The notes: a model not told the origin generated them from the letters alone. A DNA stretch of 8,238 bases from an uncultured Clostridia bacterium (GCA_948528155.1 CAOSZT010000094.1:1-8238), one strand, 5' to 3'; positions 1 to 5,976 are shown, counted from the stretch's first letter. Numbers and translations are program-made.

Positions 1-66
1 ATTCAAAATATAAGTAAAATTGTATATAATTCTATCATATTAAATATTCTTTTGCTACCATTTTTT

Positions 67-92
67 AAAAAAATTTATATTATAACAATATA
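67..92 (-). terminator. weak AT-only terminator candidate after dpaB
   Basis: On the minus strand TATATT (92-87) can pair with AATATA (81-76) across a five-base loop, and a run of seven T follows at 73-67. The stem is all A-U and overlaps the dpaB stop codon, so it would be weak. Nothing else in positions 1-79 resembles a gene or a terminator. Confidence 0.25.
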
Positions 93-658
93 GGTTGAAT
101 TTGTTCATTATTTAATGCAAACTCAATTGTTTTTATAATATAATTAAAATCAAAAACAATTGAGCGGGGTTTTGTTATGGGATTATCTTGTCTAAAAGGG
201 ACAAAATAATAATTCTTTCTATTAAGTAAAGTTGCTATGCTTTGAGCATTTGCACCTAAACCATTATTTGTAGAAGGTGCAATAACAACAGGTAAATTAT
301 TTCTTAAATGTGATTTTACTGCCATAGTTGCAGGATTATCTATAATATCATAAGCAAGTTTTGACATTGTATTTCCAGAACAAGGAGCAATAACCATAAT
401 ATCTGTTAATTTTTTAGGTCCTATTGGTTCAGCATCTTGAATTGTATGGATAATTTCCTTTCCTGTAATTTCTTGTATTTCTTTTATAAAATCTTTAGCT
501 TTTCCAAATTTTGTATCTAAATTGTAAGCATTATATGACATTATTGGAATTACTTCAGAGCCTTTTTTTACTAATTCTTTAATTTTAGGAATTGTTTTAC
601 TAAATGTACAGTAAGAGCCTGTTAATACAAATCCTATTTTTTTATCTTTTAGTTCCAA
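80..658 (-). CDS. dpaB: Dipicolinate synthase subunit B (SpoVFB/DpaB)
   Basis: Flavoprotein-like small subunit of dipicolinate synthase. With DpaA it makes dipicolinic acid from dihydrodipicolinate in the mother cell; the product is loaded into the spore core for heat resistance. The 192 residues match the family in length and order: GSYCTF (14-19), APCSGNTMSKLA (91-102), APSTNNGLGANA (127-138) and FVPFRQDNPITKP (152-164), a flavoprotein-type Rossmann fold. The start is a TTG at 658-656, chosen because AGGAGG (674-669 on the minus strand) sits ten bases upstream and no ATG is better placed. In Bacillus and many Clostridia dpaA lies directly upstream in the same operon; here the upstream neighbour is a divergent unrelated gene, so dpaB stands alone and dpaA must be elsewhere or absent. 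Identification is firm at family level. Confidence 0.93.
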   Translation of the reverse strand: MELKDKKIGFVLTGSYCTFSKTIPKIKELVKKGSEVIPIMSYNAYNLDTKFGKAKDFIKEIQEITGKEIIHTIQDAEPIGPKKLTDIMVIAPCSGNTMSKLAYDIIDNPATMAVKSHLRNNLPVVIAPSTNNGLGANAQSIATLLNRKNYYFVPFRQDNPITKPRSIVFDFNYIIKTIEFALNNEQIQPILL

Positions 659-692
659 ACTTACAATACCTCCTTTCTTTCGACATTTATAT

Positions 693-722
693 ATTATACG
701 AATTAGAGGTTAAAATTGTCAT
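693..722 (-). promoter_or_regulatory. predicted promoter of dpaB
   Basis: On the minus strand ATGACA (722-717) and TATAAT (698-693) are separated by 18 bases, a good sigma-A-like pair. The same DNA also reads AC-N17-CGTATAATA, one mismatch from the sigma-K -10 pattern CATA-N3-TA, which is the factor that drives spoVF in Bacillus subtilis. Sequence alone does not decide between the two. The predicted start of transcription lies just upstream of the AGGAGG site. Confidence 0.45.
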
Positions 723-764
723 ACTTTTTTTATAGTTGAGTATTCAAAAATTTATATATTGTTA

Positions 765-793
765 TTGTTTTTTTATGTAAATTATGTTATAAT
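765..793 (+). promoter_or_regulatory. predicted sigma-A promoter of the small CxxC gene
   Basis: TTGTTT (765-770), a 17-base spacer and TATAAT (788-793) preceded by TG at 785-786, giving an extended -10 element (TGNTATAAT). Transcription would start near 800, leaving a leader of about 44 bases that contains AGGAGG at 827-832. It is divergent from the dpaB promoter in the same 185-bp gap. Confidence 0.55.
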
Positions 794-843
794 ATATTAA
801 ATTTATTTTTGAAAAATTACACTTGTAGGAGGTTTTTAAAGAA

Positions 844-1170
844 ATGCTGAAAAATTGTTCTATTTGTCACAAAACATTTGTTAAATTATGGCGTCCTATT
901 AATAATATTTCAGATTCATGTCCATTAATTTGCTCAAATTGTGCAAAAAAAAGACTTATTTTTAAGCAAAATCTTGTGTTAAATAATGTTTCTTCTGAAT
1001 GGATTTATGATATTGATGTGCCTGAAATGATTTTAGATATTGATGGAACAGATTTATTATTAGCCCCAAAGCTTACTATTGTTCCAGCAATTACTCAGAA
1101 CGATACTTATATTCGATTTTCAGAAATCCCTGAAATATTATATGATTTCTGGCAAAGCCTTTTAGATTGA
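844..1170 (+). CDS. Small protein with paired CxxC motifs, function unknown
   Basis: I do not recognise this 108-residue protein. Cys5-x2-Cys8 and Cys30-x2-Cys33, with an extra Cys26, suggest a small zinc-binding knuckle in the first third. The remainder is acidic and hydrophobic (residues 54-80 are rich in Asp, Ile and Leu) with no membrane span or signal peptide. It is a real gene by context: an extended -10 promoter upstream, AGGAGG eleven bases before the ATG, and a strong terminator starting ten bases after the stop. It stands alone, divergent from dpaB and convergent with the acyl-CoA ligase. A cytosolic zinc protein, possibly binding nucleic acid or protein, is a guess; the promoter does not look sporulation-specific. 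Confidence 0.75.
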   Translation: MLKNCSICHKTFVKLWRPINNISDSCPLICSNCAKKRLIFKQNLVLNNVSSEWIYDIDVPEMILDIDGTDLLLAPKLTIVPAITQNDTYIRFSEIPEILYDFWQSLLD

Positions 1171-1179
1171 ACAATGTGT

Positions 1180-1217
1180 AAAAGGTTGGAATTCTTCTTT
1201 TTGAATTCCAACTTTTT
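1180..1217 (+). terminator. intrinsic terminator between convergent genes
   Basis: GTTGGAATTC (1185-1194) pairs perfectly with GAATTCCAAC (1203-1212) across an eight-base loop. Six T follow at 1213-1218, and the A-run at 1180-1183 can extend the stem. This is a textbook terminator for the plus-strand gene. Read from the minus strand the stem is followed only by CTTTT, so it may also serve the ligase gene, less efficiently. Confidence 0.88.
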
Positions 1218-1219
1218 TA

Positions 1220-2947
1220 TTATAACTTATTTTGTTTTAAAATTTCTTTTATCTCTTCATTTCTTTTAACTTTTTTAGTAGTAGTTTTTATCAATTCTTT
1301 ATCAGTTAAAATCATATTGATTATATGTTTATAACGTGGCACAGTAGTATTAACATCATTTTTAATTCTATTCCAAATAATATTTCTAATTTCTTCAAAA
1401 GAAATATCTCCATATTGTTCTTTAACTTCATCTTTATTAAATACGACCTTTACAGAAAGTTTAATATCATTTTTATCCTTCTCATCAGGTAATCCAAATA
1501 CCATACATTCTTCAATTAAGTCAATTCTATTAACTAAAGTTTCAATTTCTTCTGGAAAAATCTTTTTGCCATTTTTTAGAACTATTAAGTTTTTTTCTCT
1601 ACCAGTTAGGAAAATATATCCATTATTATCAATATAGCCTAAATCTCCTGTATAAAACCAACCATCTTTTAAAACTTTATTTGTTTCTTCTTCATTTTCA
1701 TAATAGCCTAGCATAACATTAGGACCTTTTACTCTAATCTCCCCTATTCCTTCTTGATCTTTATTTACTATTTCTAATGTAACATTTTCCATAGGTTTAC
1801 CTATTGATCCAATTTTAGTAAATAAATCACTTTCAGCAGCTATAACTGGTGCAGTTTCTGTAAGACCATAGCCTTGAACCATTTGAATTCCCATGTCAAT
1901 AAATCCTTTTTCAATCTTAGGATCTAATGGTGCACCTCCTGATATAACAAATCTCATTTTCCCACCTAAGTTTTCTATTATTTGCTTGAATAATTTTCTT
2001 CTTATATCTATGTGAAATTTTAGTAAAATGTTACTTATTTTAATGGCTTTTTTTATAAGTTTTGTTTTTCCTTGTTTTTCAATTTCTTTTAAAACTTTGT
2101 AATAAATTGCTTCAACTAAAAGTGGAACTCCTACAAATACTGAAACTTCATATTCTTTTAAATTTTGAGCTACATATCTTAAACCATCTGGAAATGATGT
2201 TTTTACACCACAAGCTAACATCATTATCATACAAGTTGATCCAAATATATGGTGAAAAGGCAAAAATGCTAAATTTGAGTCTGTTTCATATATTCCTTCT
2301 ACTCTTTGCATTGCATATACATTTGAAGCAATATTTTTATGTGATAACATAACTGCTTTTGATTTTGATGTAGTTCCTGATGTGAATAATAGTATATTCA
2401 TTTCGTTTTCATTTATTTGTGCATTTTTATATTCATTGTTGCCTTGTTCTAATAGTTTTTTTCCTTCTTCTTTTAGTGTATGTATATCTTTATATCCTTC
2501 TAATTTTGACATACATATATATTCTTTTAGACTTATATTATTTCTTTTTTTAATTTCTTCTATTTTTTCAATATATTTTTCATCAAAAATAATTACATCT
2601 GTTTTACTTCTTATTAAAGAACTTTCTAATTCCTCTATTTGCAAATCTTTATCTAATGGGACAGATACTATTCCTCCTAATAAATTTGTTAAGTGTCCTA
2701 ATGCCCATTCATACCTATTTCGACCTAAAACAGCTATTCTTTTGCTTTTTAATCCCATTTCATATAATTTTGTACCTAAAAAATTAATTTGCTCTAATAA
2801 TGTCTTATATGTAATATTTTCATATGTTTTATTTTTTCCTTCTTGATGTTTTATTATAAATGATATATTATCTGGATATTTTTCTGCTGAATTGTAAATT
2901 ATATCTTTTATATTACTAAATTCTTGTACTTCTCTTGGTTTTTTCAT
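1220..2947 (-). CDS. AMP-forming long-chain acyl-CoA ligase (ANL superfamily)
   Basis: Activates a carboxylic acid with ATP to an acyl-adenylate and transfers it to CoA; the best fit is a long-chain fatty acid-CoA ligase. From the chosen start the protein has 575 residues. Motifs in that numbering: phosphate-binding loop TSGTTSKSKA (189-198), YGLTETAP (360-367), YTGDLG (432-437), hinge region GREKN (449-453), and the lysine-rich LIKTTTKKVKR near the end, which supplies the usual catalytic Lys. There is no signal peptide or membrane span. The frame is open to an ATG at 2992, but the ATG at 2947 has AGGAG eight bases upstream (2960-2956), and the extra 15 codons would be encoded by an inverted repeat. 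Substrate chain length cannot be read from sequence. It is probably transcribed alone from a promoter at 3000-3028. Codons near the start mostly end in A, those near the end more often in T. Confidence 0.93.
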   Translation of the reverse strand: MKKPREVQEFSNIKDIIYNSAEKYPDNISFIIKHQEGKNKTYENITYKTLLEQINFLGTKLYEMGLKSKRIAVLGRNRYEWALGHLTNLLGGIVSVPLDKDLQIEELESSLIRSKTDVIIFDEKYIEKIEEIKKRNNISLKEYICMSKLEGYKDIHTLKEEGKKLLEQGNNEYKNAQINENEMNILLFTSGTTSKSKAVMLSHKNIASNVYAMQRVEGIYETDSNLAFLPFHHIFGSTCMIMMLACGVKTSFPDGLRYVAQNLKEYEVSVFVGVPLLVEAIYYKVLKEIEKQGKTKLIKKAIKISNILLKFHIDIRRKLFKQIIENLGGKMRFVISGGAPLDPKIEKGFIDMGIQMVQGYGLTETAPVIAAESDLFTKIGSIGKPMENVTLEIVNKDQEGIGEIRVKGPNVMLGYYENEEETNKVLKDGWFYTGDLGYIDNNGYIFLTGREKNLIVLKNGKKIFPEEIETLVNRIDLIEECMVFGLPDEKDKNDIKLSVKVVFNKDEVKEQYGDISFEEIRNIIWNRIKNDVNTTVPRYKHIINMILTDKELIKTTTKKVKRNEEIKEILKQNKL

Positions 2948-2963
2948 TATAAACTCTCCTAAA

Positions 2964-3003
2964 TTATAAAATAGATGACTATAATTTGTCATCTATTTTA
3001 TAA
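2964..3003. repeat. perfect 16-bp inverted repeat, 8-bp spacer
   Basis: TTATAAAATAGATGAC (2964-2979) is followed, after TATAATTT, by its exact reverse complement at 2988-3003. One arm overlaps the predicted -10 box and transcription start of the acyl-CoA ligase gene, the position of a repressor operator. The other reading is an intrinsic terminator for the restriction-modification operon: on the minus strand a nine-base stem ATAGATGAC/GTCATCTAT is followed by TTTTATAATTT. The repeat is certain; its role is inferred. Confidence 0.85.
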
Positions 3004-3028
3004 TACACTATAAAACTTAAAAAGTCTA
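3000..3028 (-). promoter_or_regulatory. predicted promoter of the acyl-CoA ligase gene
   Basis: On the minus strand TAGACT (3028-3023), a 17-base spacer and TATTAT (3005-3000). Transcription would start near 2993, inside the right arm of the inverted repeat, leaving a leader of about 45 bases with AGGAG before the ATG at 2947. The -35 box is only four of six to consensus. Confidence 0.4.
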
Positions 3029-3040
3029 TATCCTAAATGG

Positions 3041-3742
3041 TCAGTTTGGTAAACAATTATTATATTTAACATTTAACTTTTTTACAATCATATCTTTGAC
3101 TTCTGTAATCTTAATAAGTTCATCTATAAAATAATTAATATTATCCTCCATATCAATCTTTCTTTTTTCAATAATATCATTATAATTAATGTTTAATAAA
3201 TCACATAGTTCTTTACCTGTCATTATATGTTCTAATTCAAATTTATTTTTAAACCCTTCTTTAATATGTTTTTTATCAAGCTGATTAAATGAACATATAT
3301 AATATTGGGTTACAAATGGTATTTTTGCACCAAAAGTTATAGCAAATTGTTCCAAATGTTCTTTTTCTCCTTGTGATTTTTTTGTATCAAAATTATCTCC
3401 ATCCTTTAGTTCAATTACTTTACAAATTCTACAACGTTCTACTATAAAAATAAGTAAATCTGGCTCAATTCCTGCAATATTATATTTAGTACTTTTTTTC
3501 AATATTTTCTTTTGACATAAATAAACCCCATCTTCTTGATTCTCATATGTAACATTATCAATAAATTCTTCTAAATTTTTTATTTCTTTTGATTTTGATA
3601 CAATTATTCTTTCAAGTTCTGTTCCATTACTTATAACTGTAGATTGAACTTTTGATATTAATTTTCCAAGTTCTTCATTACCAAGAACTCTAGTATAACC
3701 AGAGCAACCATCTTTTCTTCCTTTTGCTTTTCTAATTTTCAT
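3041..3742 (-). CDS. Probable type II restriction endonuclease (PD-(D/E)XK)
   Basis: Predicted DNA-cleaving partner of the methyltransferase just upstream. The 233 residues contain EPD (93-95) and, 16 residues after the Asp, ELK (111-113) followed by a charged DGDNFDTKK stretch; this spacing fits the PD-(D/E)XK nuclease core. I cannot assign a recognition sequence. The frame opens at a TTG at 3778, but the ATG at 3742 is preferred: GAGGT lies eight bases upstream (3755-3751), and the start then overlaps the methyltransferase stop by 11 bases, a typical translationally coupled pair. It ends in TGA at 3043-3041. The protein is soluble, lysine-rich and free of membrane segments. No truncation or frameshift is seen. 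Position next to a methyltransferase plus the catalytic core make a restriction enzyme likely; a different nuclease role cannot be excluded. Confidence 0.75.
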   Translation of the reverse strand: MKIRKAKGRKDGCSGYTRVLGNEELGKLISKVQSTVISNGTELERIIVSKSKEIKNLEEFIDNVTYENQEDGVYLCQKKILKKSTKYNIAGIEPDLLIFIVERCRICKVIELKDGDNFDTKKSQGEKEHLEQFAITFGAKIPFVTQYYICSFNQLDKKHIKEGFKNKFELEHIMTGKELCDLLNINYNDIIEKRKIDMEDNINYFIDELIKITEVKDMIVKKLNVKYNNCLPN

Positions 3743-4436
3743 TACTTGACACCTCGTTTCCGTTACTATCAATTCCAAATTTTATATCTCCGCCTATAAA
3801 ATTTCTGTTTGTACTTTCACAAGCGTTAAAAACTGAATATCCTCCAGCACAAGGGTCGCAAATATAATCTCCTTCATTTGTTACAGCAAGTATTAATTGT
3901 TTTTGCAATTCCAGTGGCTTTGCATGAGGGTGATTTTTAATTACTGTTTCTTCCCATACATCAGGAATATTGTGTATAGTCCAAGTAGATTTTGCAAGTT
4001 TTGGTTTTTTTTGTAAAACCACTAAGTATTCGCTTTTTCTTCTTGTTCTATATCCCATACCAATTTTCATTTTGTTCCAAGTTATCATATCTACTGGTAC
4101 TATTGAAGGTAAATCAACAAACCAAGACGTAATTCCCTCTACAAGTTGAAACTTATCAACCCATAGAAATAAATATCCACTAGGTCTCAAAACTCTTTCC
4201 ATTTCAATTAAAAATTGCTTTATTACTTCTTCTGACATTTGATTTAATGAACTTCTAGCTTTACCACGTTGTTTACCTTCGTTTCCATATGCCATTTTAT
4301 CTAAAACACCTCTATATTGAGGGTCAAAAAATATTACCTTTAAACTTTCATTATTTATCTGATTTAATAAATCAATACCATCACTAATATTTTTAAAATT
4401 TTCTCTAATTCTTGCGTCATTTTTTATTACTTCCAT
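3732..4436 (-). CDS. Site-specific DNA methyltransferase, beta class (N6-A or N4-C)
   Basis: Transfers a methyl group from S-adenosylmethionine to an exocyclic amino group in DNA, protecting host sites from the adjacent nuclease. Motif order is beta-class: catalytic motif IV first (FFDPQY, 36-41), then HPHAKPLELQ (169-178), and the S-adenosylmethionine-binding DPCAGGYSVF (194-203) with IGGDI (214-218) near the C-terminus. Motif IV is DPQY, not the usual (D/N/S)PP(Y/F/W). At 234 residues it is short, leaving little room for a separate target-recognition domain. ATG at 4436 has AAAGGA five bases upstream and a second AAGGAA slightly further. It has its own strong promoter at 4477-4505 and overlaps the nuclease gene by 11 bases, so the methylase is made first. 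Family assignment is firm; the methylated base is not known. Confidence 0.93.
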   Translation of the reverse strand: MEVIKNDARIRENFKNISDGIDLLNQINNESLKVIFFDPQYRGVLDKMAYGNEGKQRGKARSSLNQMSEEVIKQFLIEMERVLRPSGYLFLWVDKFQLVEGITSWFVDLPSIVPVDMITWNKMKIGMGYRTRRKSEYLVVLQKKPKLAKSTWTIHNIPDVWEETVIKNHPHAKPLELQKQLILAVTNEGDYICDPCAGGYSVFNACESTNRNFIGGDIKFGIDSNGNEVSSNEN

Positions 4437-4476
4437 ACATATCCTTTCCTTTGCAATATATTAATATAACATTTAT

Positions 4477-4505
4477 ATTATATTATTTTAATATTATTTT
4501 TTCAA
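4477..4505 (-). promoter_or_regulatory. predicted sigma-A promoter of the R-M operon
   Basis: On the minus strand TTGAAA (4505-4500), an exact 17-base spacer and TATAAT (4482-4477). This is the best promoter match in the window. Transcription would start near 4470, about 34 bases before the methyltransferase ATG, so the operon does not depend on readthrough from the regulator upstream. Confidence 0.6.
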
Positions 4506-4595
4506 CCATTTTTATAATTTACTGGAAATTTAATCATATTACAAAAATATTACAAAAAACACAAAATGTATGATAAACTTAATTATAAACTTCCC

Positions 4596-4612
4596 TGTTA
4601 CTTTTCGTAACA
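4596..4612. repeat. short stem-loop after the XRE regulator gene
   Basis: TGTTAC (4596-4601) and GTAACA (4607-4612) form a perfect six-base dyad with a five-base loop, 21 bases past the regulator stop. No T-run follows on the minus strand, so it is a poor terminator. The rest of 4437-4632 holds only the R-M promoter and ribosome site; I see no gene there. Confidence 0.4.
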
Positions 4613-4632
4613 ATTCGCAAAATTGTAATTTG

Positions 4633-5241
4633 TTATTTAGACATAACTTTCTTCGCCCAACTTCTTTTATGACATTTTGGACATTTTAAATGCCTTTTTG
4701 TTGCTAAATGAGTGGCAAACATTACTTCTTTATATGTTGGTACAAATTTATGATGGCAGTTTTTACATTCATAATAACCTGCATCTACTTCAAATTTTAA
4801 TCCAATAAATCCTGCTATTAAAAATACTATTGTTGAAATACAAATTATTGCTCCAAGCATTATTCCTTCTTTTAATGTATTTAATGCTAAAAGTAAAATT
4901 CCAATATAAAATATTGTATTTGTAATTAAGATAGTCCACATAGACATCATTAATCTTTTATTTTGTCTTTCTTCTTTTTTAGACATTTCTAGTAATGTTT
5001 TTTCTGCTATTTCATTATAATTATTCATATCAATCATCTCCCCACTTAATAATTCATTTACACTTATTTTAAGTTCATTACACAAATCAAGCATTATTGA
5101 TGAATCTGGCATTGCTTTTCCATTTTCCCATTTTGATATTGCTCTATCTGTAATATTTAGTTTTTCTGCTAATTGCATTTGTGTTAGATTATTCTTTTTT
5201 CTACACTCAGCAATAAACTTTCCTATTTTTACTTGATTCAT
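4633..5241 (-). CDS. XRE-family regulator with two membrane spans and a zinc ribbon
   Basis: A 202-residue three-part protein. Residues 6-60 are a Cro/C1-type helix-turn-helix with the usual core (LTQMQLAEKLNITDRAISKW, 19-38; KAMPD at 42-46). Residues 66-100 are charged and probably helical. Two hydrophobic segments at about 103-120 and 127-149 look like membrane spans. The C-terminus carries Cys159-x2-Cys162 and Cys187-x2-Cys190, a zinc ribbon. The DNA-binding domain would be cytoplasmic at the membrane, and the ribbon is on the same side if both segments cross. ATG at 5241 has AGGAGGT nine bases upstream. Its targets are unknown. It is too large and too different to be a classical R-M controller protein, and the R-M genes have their own promoter. 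Related HTH plus membrane architectures are common in Clostridia; what this one senses is not known. Confidence 0.9.
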   Translation of the reverse strand: MNQVKIGKFIAECRKKNNLTQMQLAEKLNITDRAISKWENGKAMPDSSIMLDLCNELKISVNELLSGEMIDMNNYNEIAEKTLLEMSKKEERQNKRLMMSMWTILITNTIFYIGILLLALNTLKEGIMLGAIICISTIVFLIAGFIGLKFEVDAGYYECKNCHHKFVPTYKEVMFATHLATKRHLKCPKCHKRSWAKKVMSK

Positions 5242-5298
5242 AATTTTACTACCTCCTTTATTTAAGTGTAATAATTATTTATTTAAAAGTCTACACAT

Positions 5299-5344
5299 CA
5301 TTGGTTGAGTGGGGTAAATTTTCATATCAACTAATGGTTGAATG
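5299..5344. promoter_or_regulatory. two near-identical 13-mers, 33 bp apart, upstream of the XRE gene
   Basis: CATTGGTTGAGTG (5299-5311) and TAATGGTTGAATG (5332-5344) agree at 10 of 13 positions and start 33 bp apart, about three helical turns. The second copy also sits in a bulged dyad, TCAAC (5327-5331) against GTTGA (5337-5341). They lie 58-103 bp upstream of the regulator's ATG, where an autoregulatory operator could be. No clear -35/-10 pair was found in this gap. Confidence 0.35.
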
Positions 5345-5392
5345 ACACAATCTTTTATATTGTCTACTATGAAAACTAAATAACTTGCTTTT

Positions 5393-5443
5393 CAAAAGGG
5401 CGAGAAGTTGCTGGCACTTTATATTTACTTTTTCGCCCTTTTG
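5393..5443 (-). terminator. GC-rich stem-loop, probable terminator of the TfoX-like gene
   Basis: CAAAAGGGCGA (5393-5403) is the exact reverse complement of TCGCCCTTTTG (5433-5443). The 29-base loop can close further with a bulged AAGU/ACUU pairing. On the minus strand the stem ends in CCCTTTTG, a short T-run, 17 bases after the TfoX-like stop codon. It is the most GC-rich spot in the neighbourhood. A terminator is the simplest reading; a structured RNA or a dispersed repeat unit is possible. Confidence 0.5.
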
Positions 5444-5459
5444 GTACTTGACTTACTTT

Positions 5460-5675
5460 TTATTTTATATTTACTTTATTAATTTTATACATATCCTTAA
5501 TACAATCTAGTTTCTTAACAAAAGGCACATTATTACAAACTATAATAACTGGTTTATCATTTACATAGACCATAAATTCTCCAAACATTTTCTTATATCT
5601 TATTTCTCCTACACCTTTTATTTGTTTGAATACATATTCTATATATTCATTTGTTGTAGCAATTTTATTACTCAT
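5460..5675 (-). pseudogene. TfoX N-terminal-domain protein, truncated
   Basis: The 71 residues match the beginning of the TfoX/Sxy N-terminal-domain family: IATTNEYIEYVFKQIKGVGE (5-24), then the signature-like RYKKMFGEFMVYVNDKPV (26-43) and NNVPFVKKLDCIKDM (48-62). Family members usually run to about 100-110 residues with a PYEGAKEHY-like segment after this point; here a TAA intervenes and that segment is missing. The ATG at 5675 has only a poor ribosome site (TTTAGAA). The frame stays open for 27 more codons past the TAA but encodes nothing I recognise. In Gram-negatives TfoX regulates competence; the role of the short Firmicute homologues is not established. It is probably a decaying gene, though a short functional form cannot be excluded. 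Confidence 0.6.
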
Positions 5676-5772
5676 TTCTAAATTGTCTAATAATTTTTTG
5701 ACAAATCAATAATTATTTTGACTTATTTCCAAAACATATATGTTATATTCTTATATAAATTATTCTGTTTTT

Positions 5773-5892
5773 TTAACAATTTTTGGTTTGTTGTTTATTA
5801 ACATTCAAAATTTCAGACAAATATTTTGTAATAGTTGTTTTCCCAGATAAATCCATACCTTCAATTAAAATTTTTCCTTTTTCTTTTCTCAA
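5773..5892 (-). pseudogene. N-terminal stub of a P-loop (thymidylate/nucleoside kinase-like) protein
   Basis: A 39-codon frame from a TTG at 5892 to a TAA at 5775-5773. It encodes RKEKGKILIEGMDLSGKTTI followed by TKYLSEIL, a first beta strand, a Walker A loop (GMDLSGKTT, 12-20) and the start of helix 1, as in thymidylate kinase-like enzymes. After residue 29 the similarity stops (NVNKQQTKNC). AGGAG nine bases before the TTG makes translation plausible. A complete enzyme needs about 200 residues, yet only 217 bases separate this start from the TfoX-like start, so most of the gene is gone. An internal deletion of an old kinase gene next to tfoX is the likely history. The fragment cannot be an enzyme on its own, as Walker B, lid and base-binding parts are absent. 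Confidence 0.55.
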
Positions 5893-5904
5893 TAAAATCT
5901 TCTC

Positions 5905-5976
5905 CTAATATAATCCAGCATAATCATCTATATTGCCAAATGCTGAAAATTCAGAGTATGAAAAAATACATTTCAT
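5905..5976 (-). other. 23-codon ORF overlapping the ribosome site of the kinase stub
   Basis: ATG at 5976 to TAG at 5907-5905, encoding MKCIFSYSEFSAFGNIDDY plus AGLY. The TAG shares bases with the AGGAG of the kinase stub, a spacing seen in translationally coupled genes. The upstream ribosome site is weak (AGAGAAG). It may be a leader peptide, the remnant of a longer gene, or chance. No family is recognised. Confidence 0.28.

Noticed and set aside
1..79. Possible gene start at the left edge on the minus strand
   Set aside because: The only ATG frames are under ten codons, so nothing beyond a weak terminator can be supported.
2062..2846. Plus-strand open frames opposite the acyl-CoA ligase (2062-2352, 2382-2846)
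   Set aside because: They are antisense to a well-conserved gene, Phe/Leu/Ser-rich from T-rich DNA, and have no promoter or ribosome site.
2948..2992. Upstream ATG at 2992 adding 15 residues to the acyl-CoA ligase
   Set aside because: The extra codons are made of the inverted repeat, have no ribosome site, and the ATG at 2947 has AGGAG at the right distance.
3743..3778. TTG at 3778 as start of the nuclease gene
   Set aside because: It lies deep inside the methyltransferase gene; the ATG at 3742 has GAGGT eight bases upstream and the usual short overlap.
4633..5241. XRE protein as controller (C protein) of the R-M system
   Set aside because: C proteins are about 80-100 residues, overlap or abut the nuclease gene and bind paired boxes there; this one has membrane and zinc parts and the R-M operon has a separate consensus promoter.
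5376..5462. Stop-codon readthrough of the TfoX-like gene
   Set aside because: The frame stays open for 27 codons past the TAA and a stem-loop follows, but the extension has no family similarity and a plain truncation plus terminator explains it.
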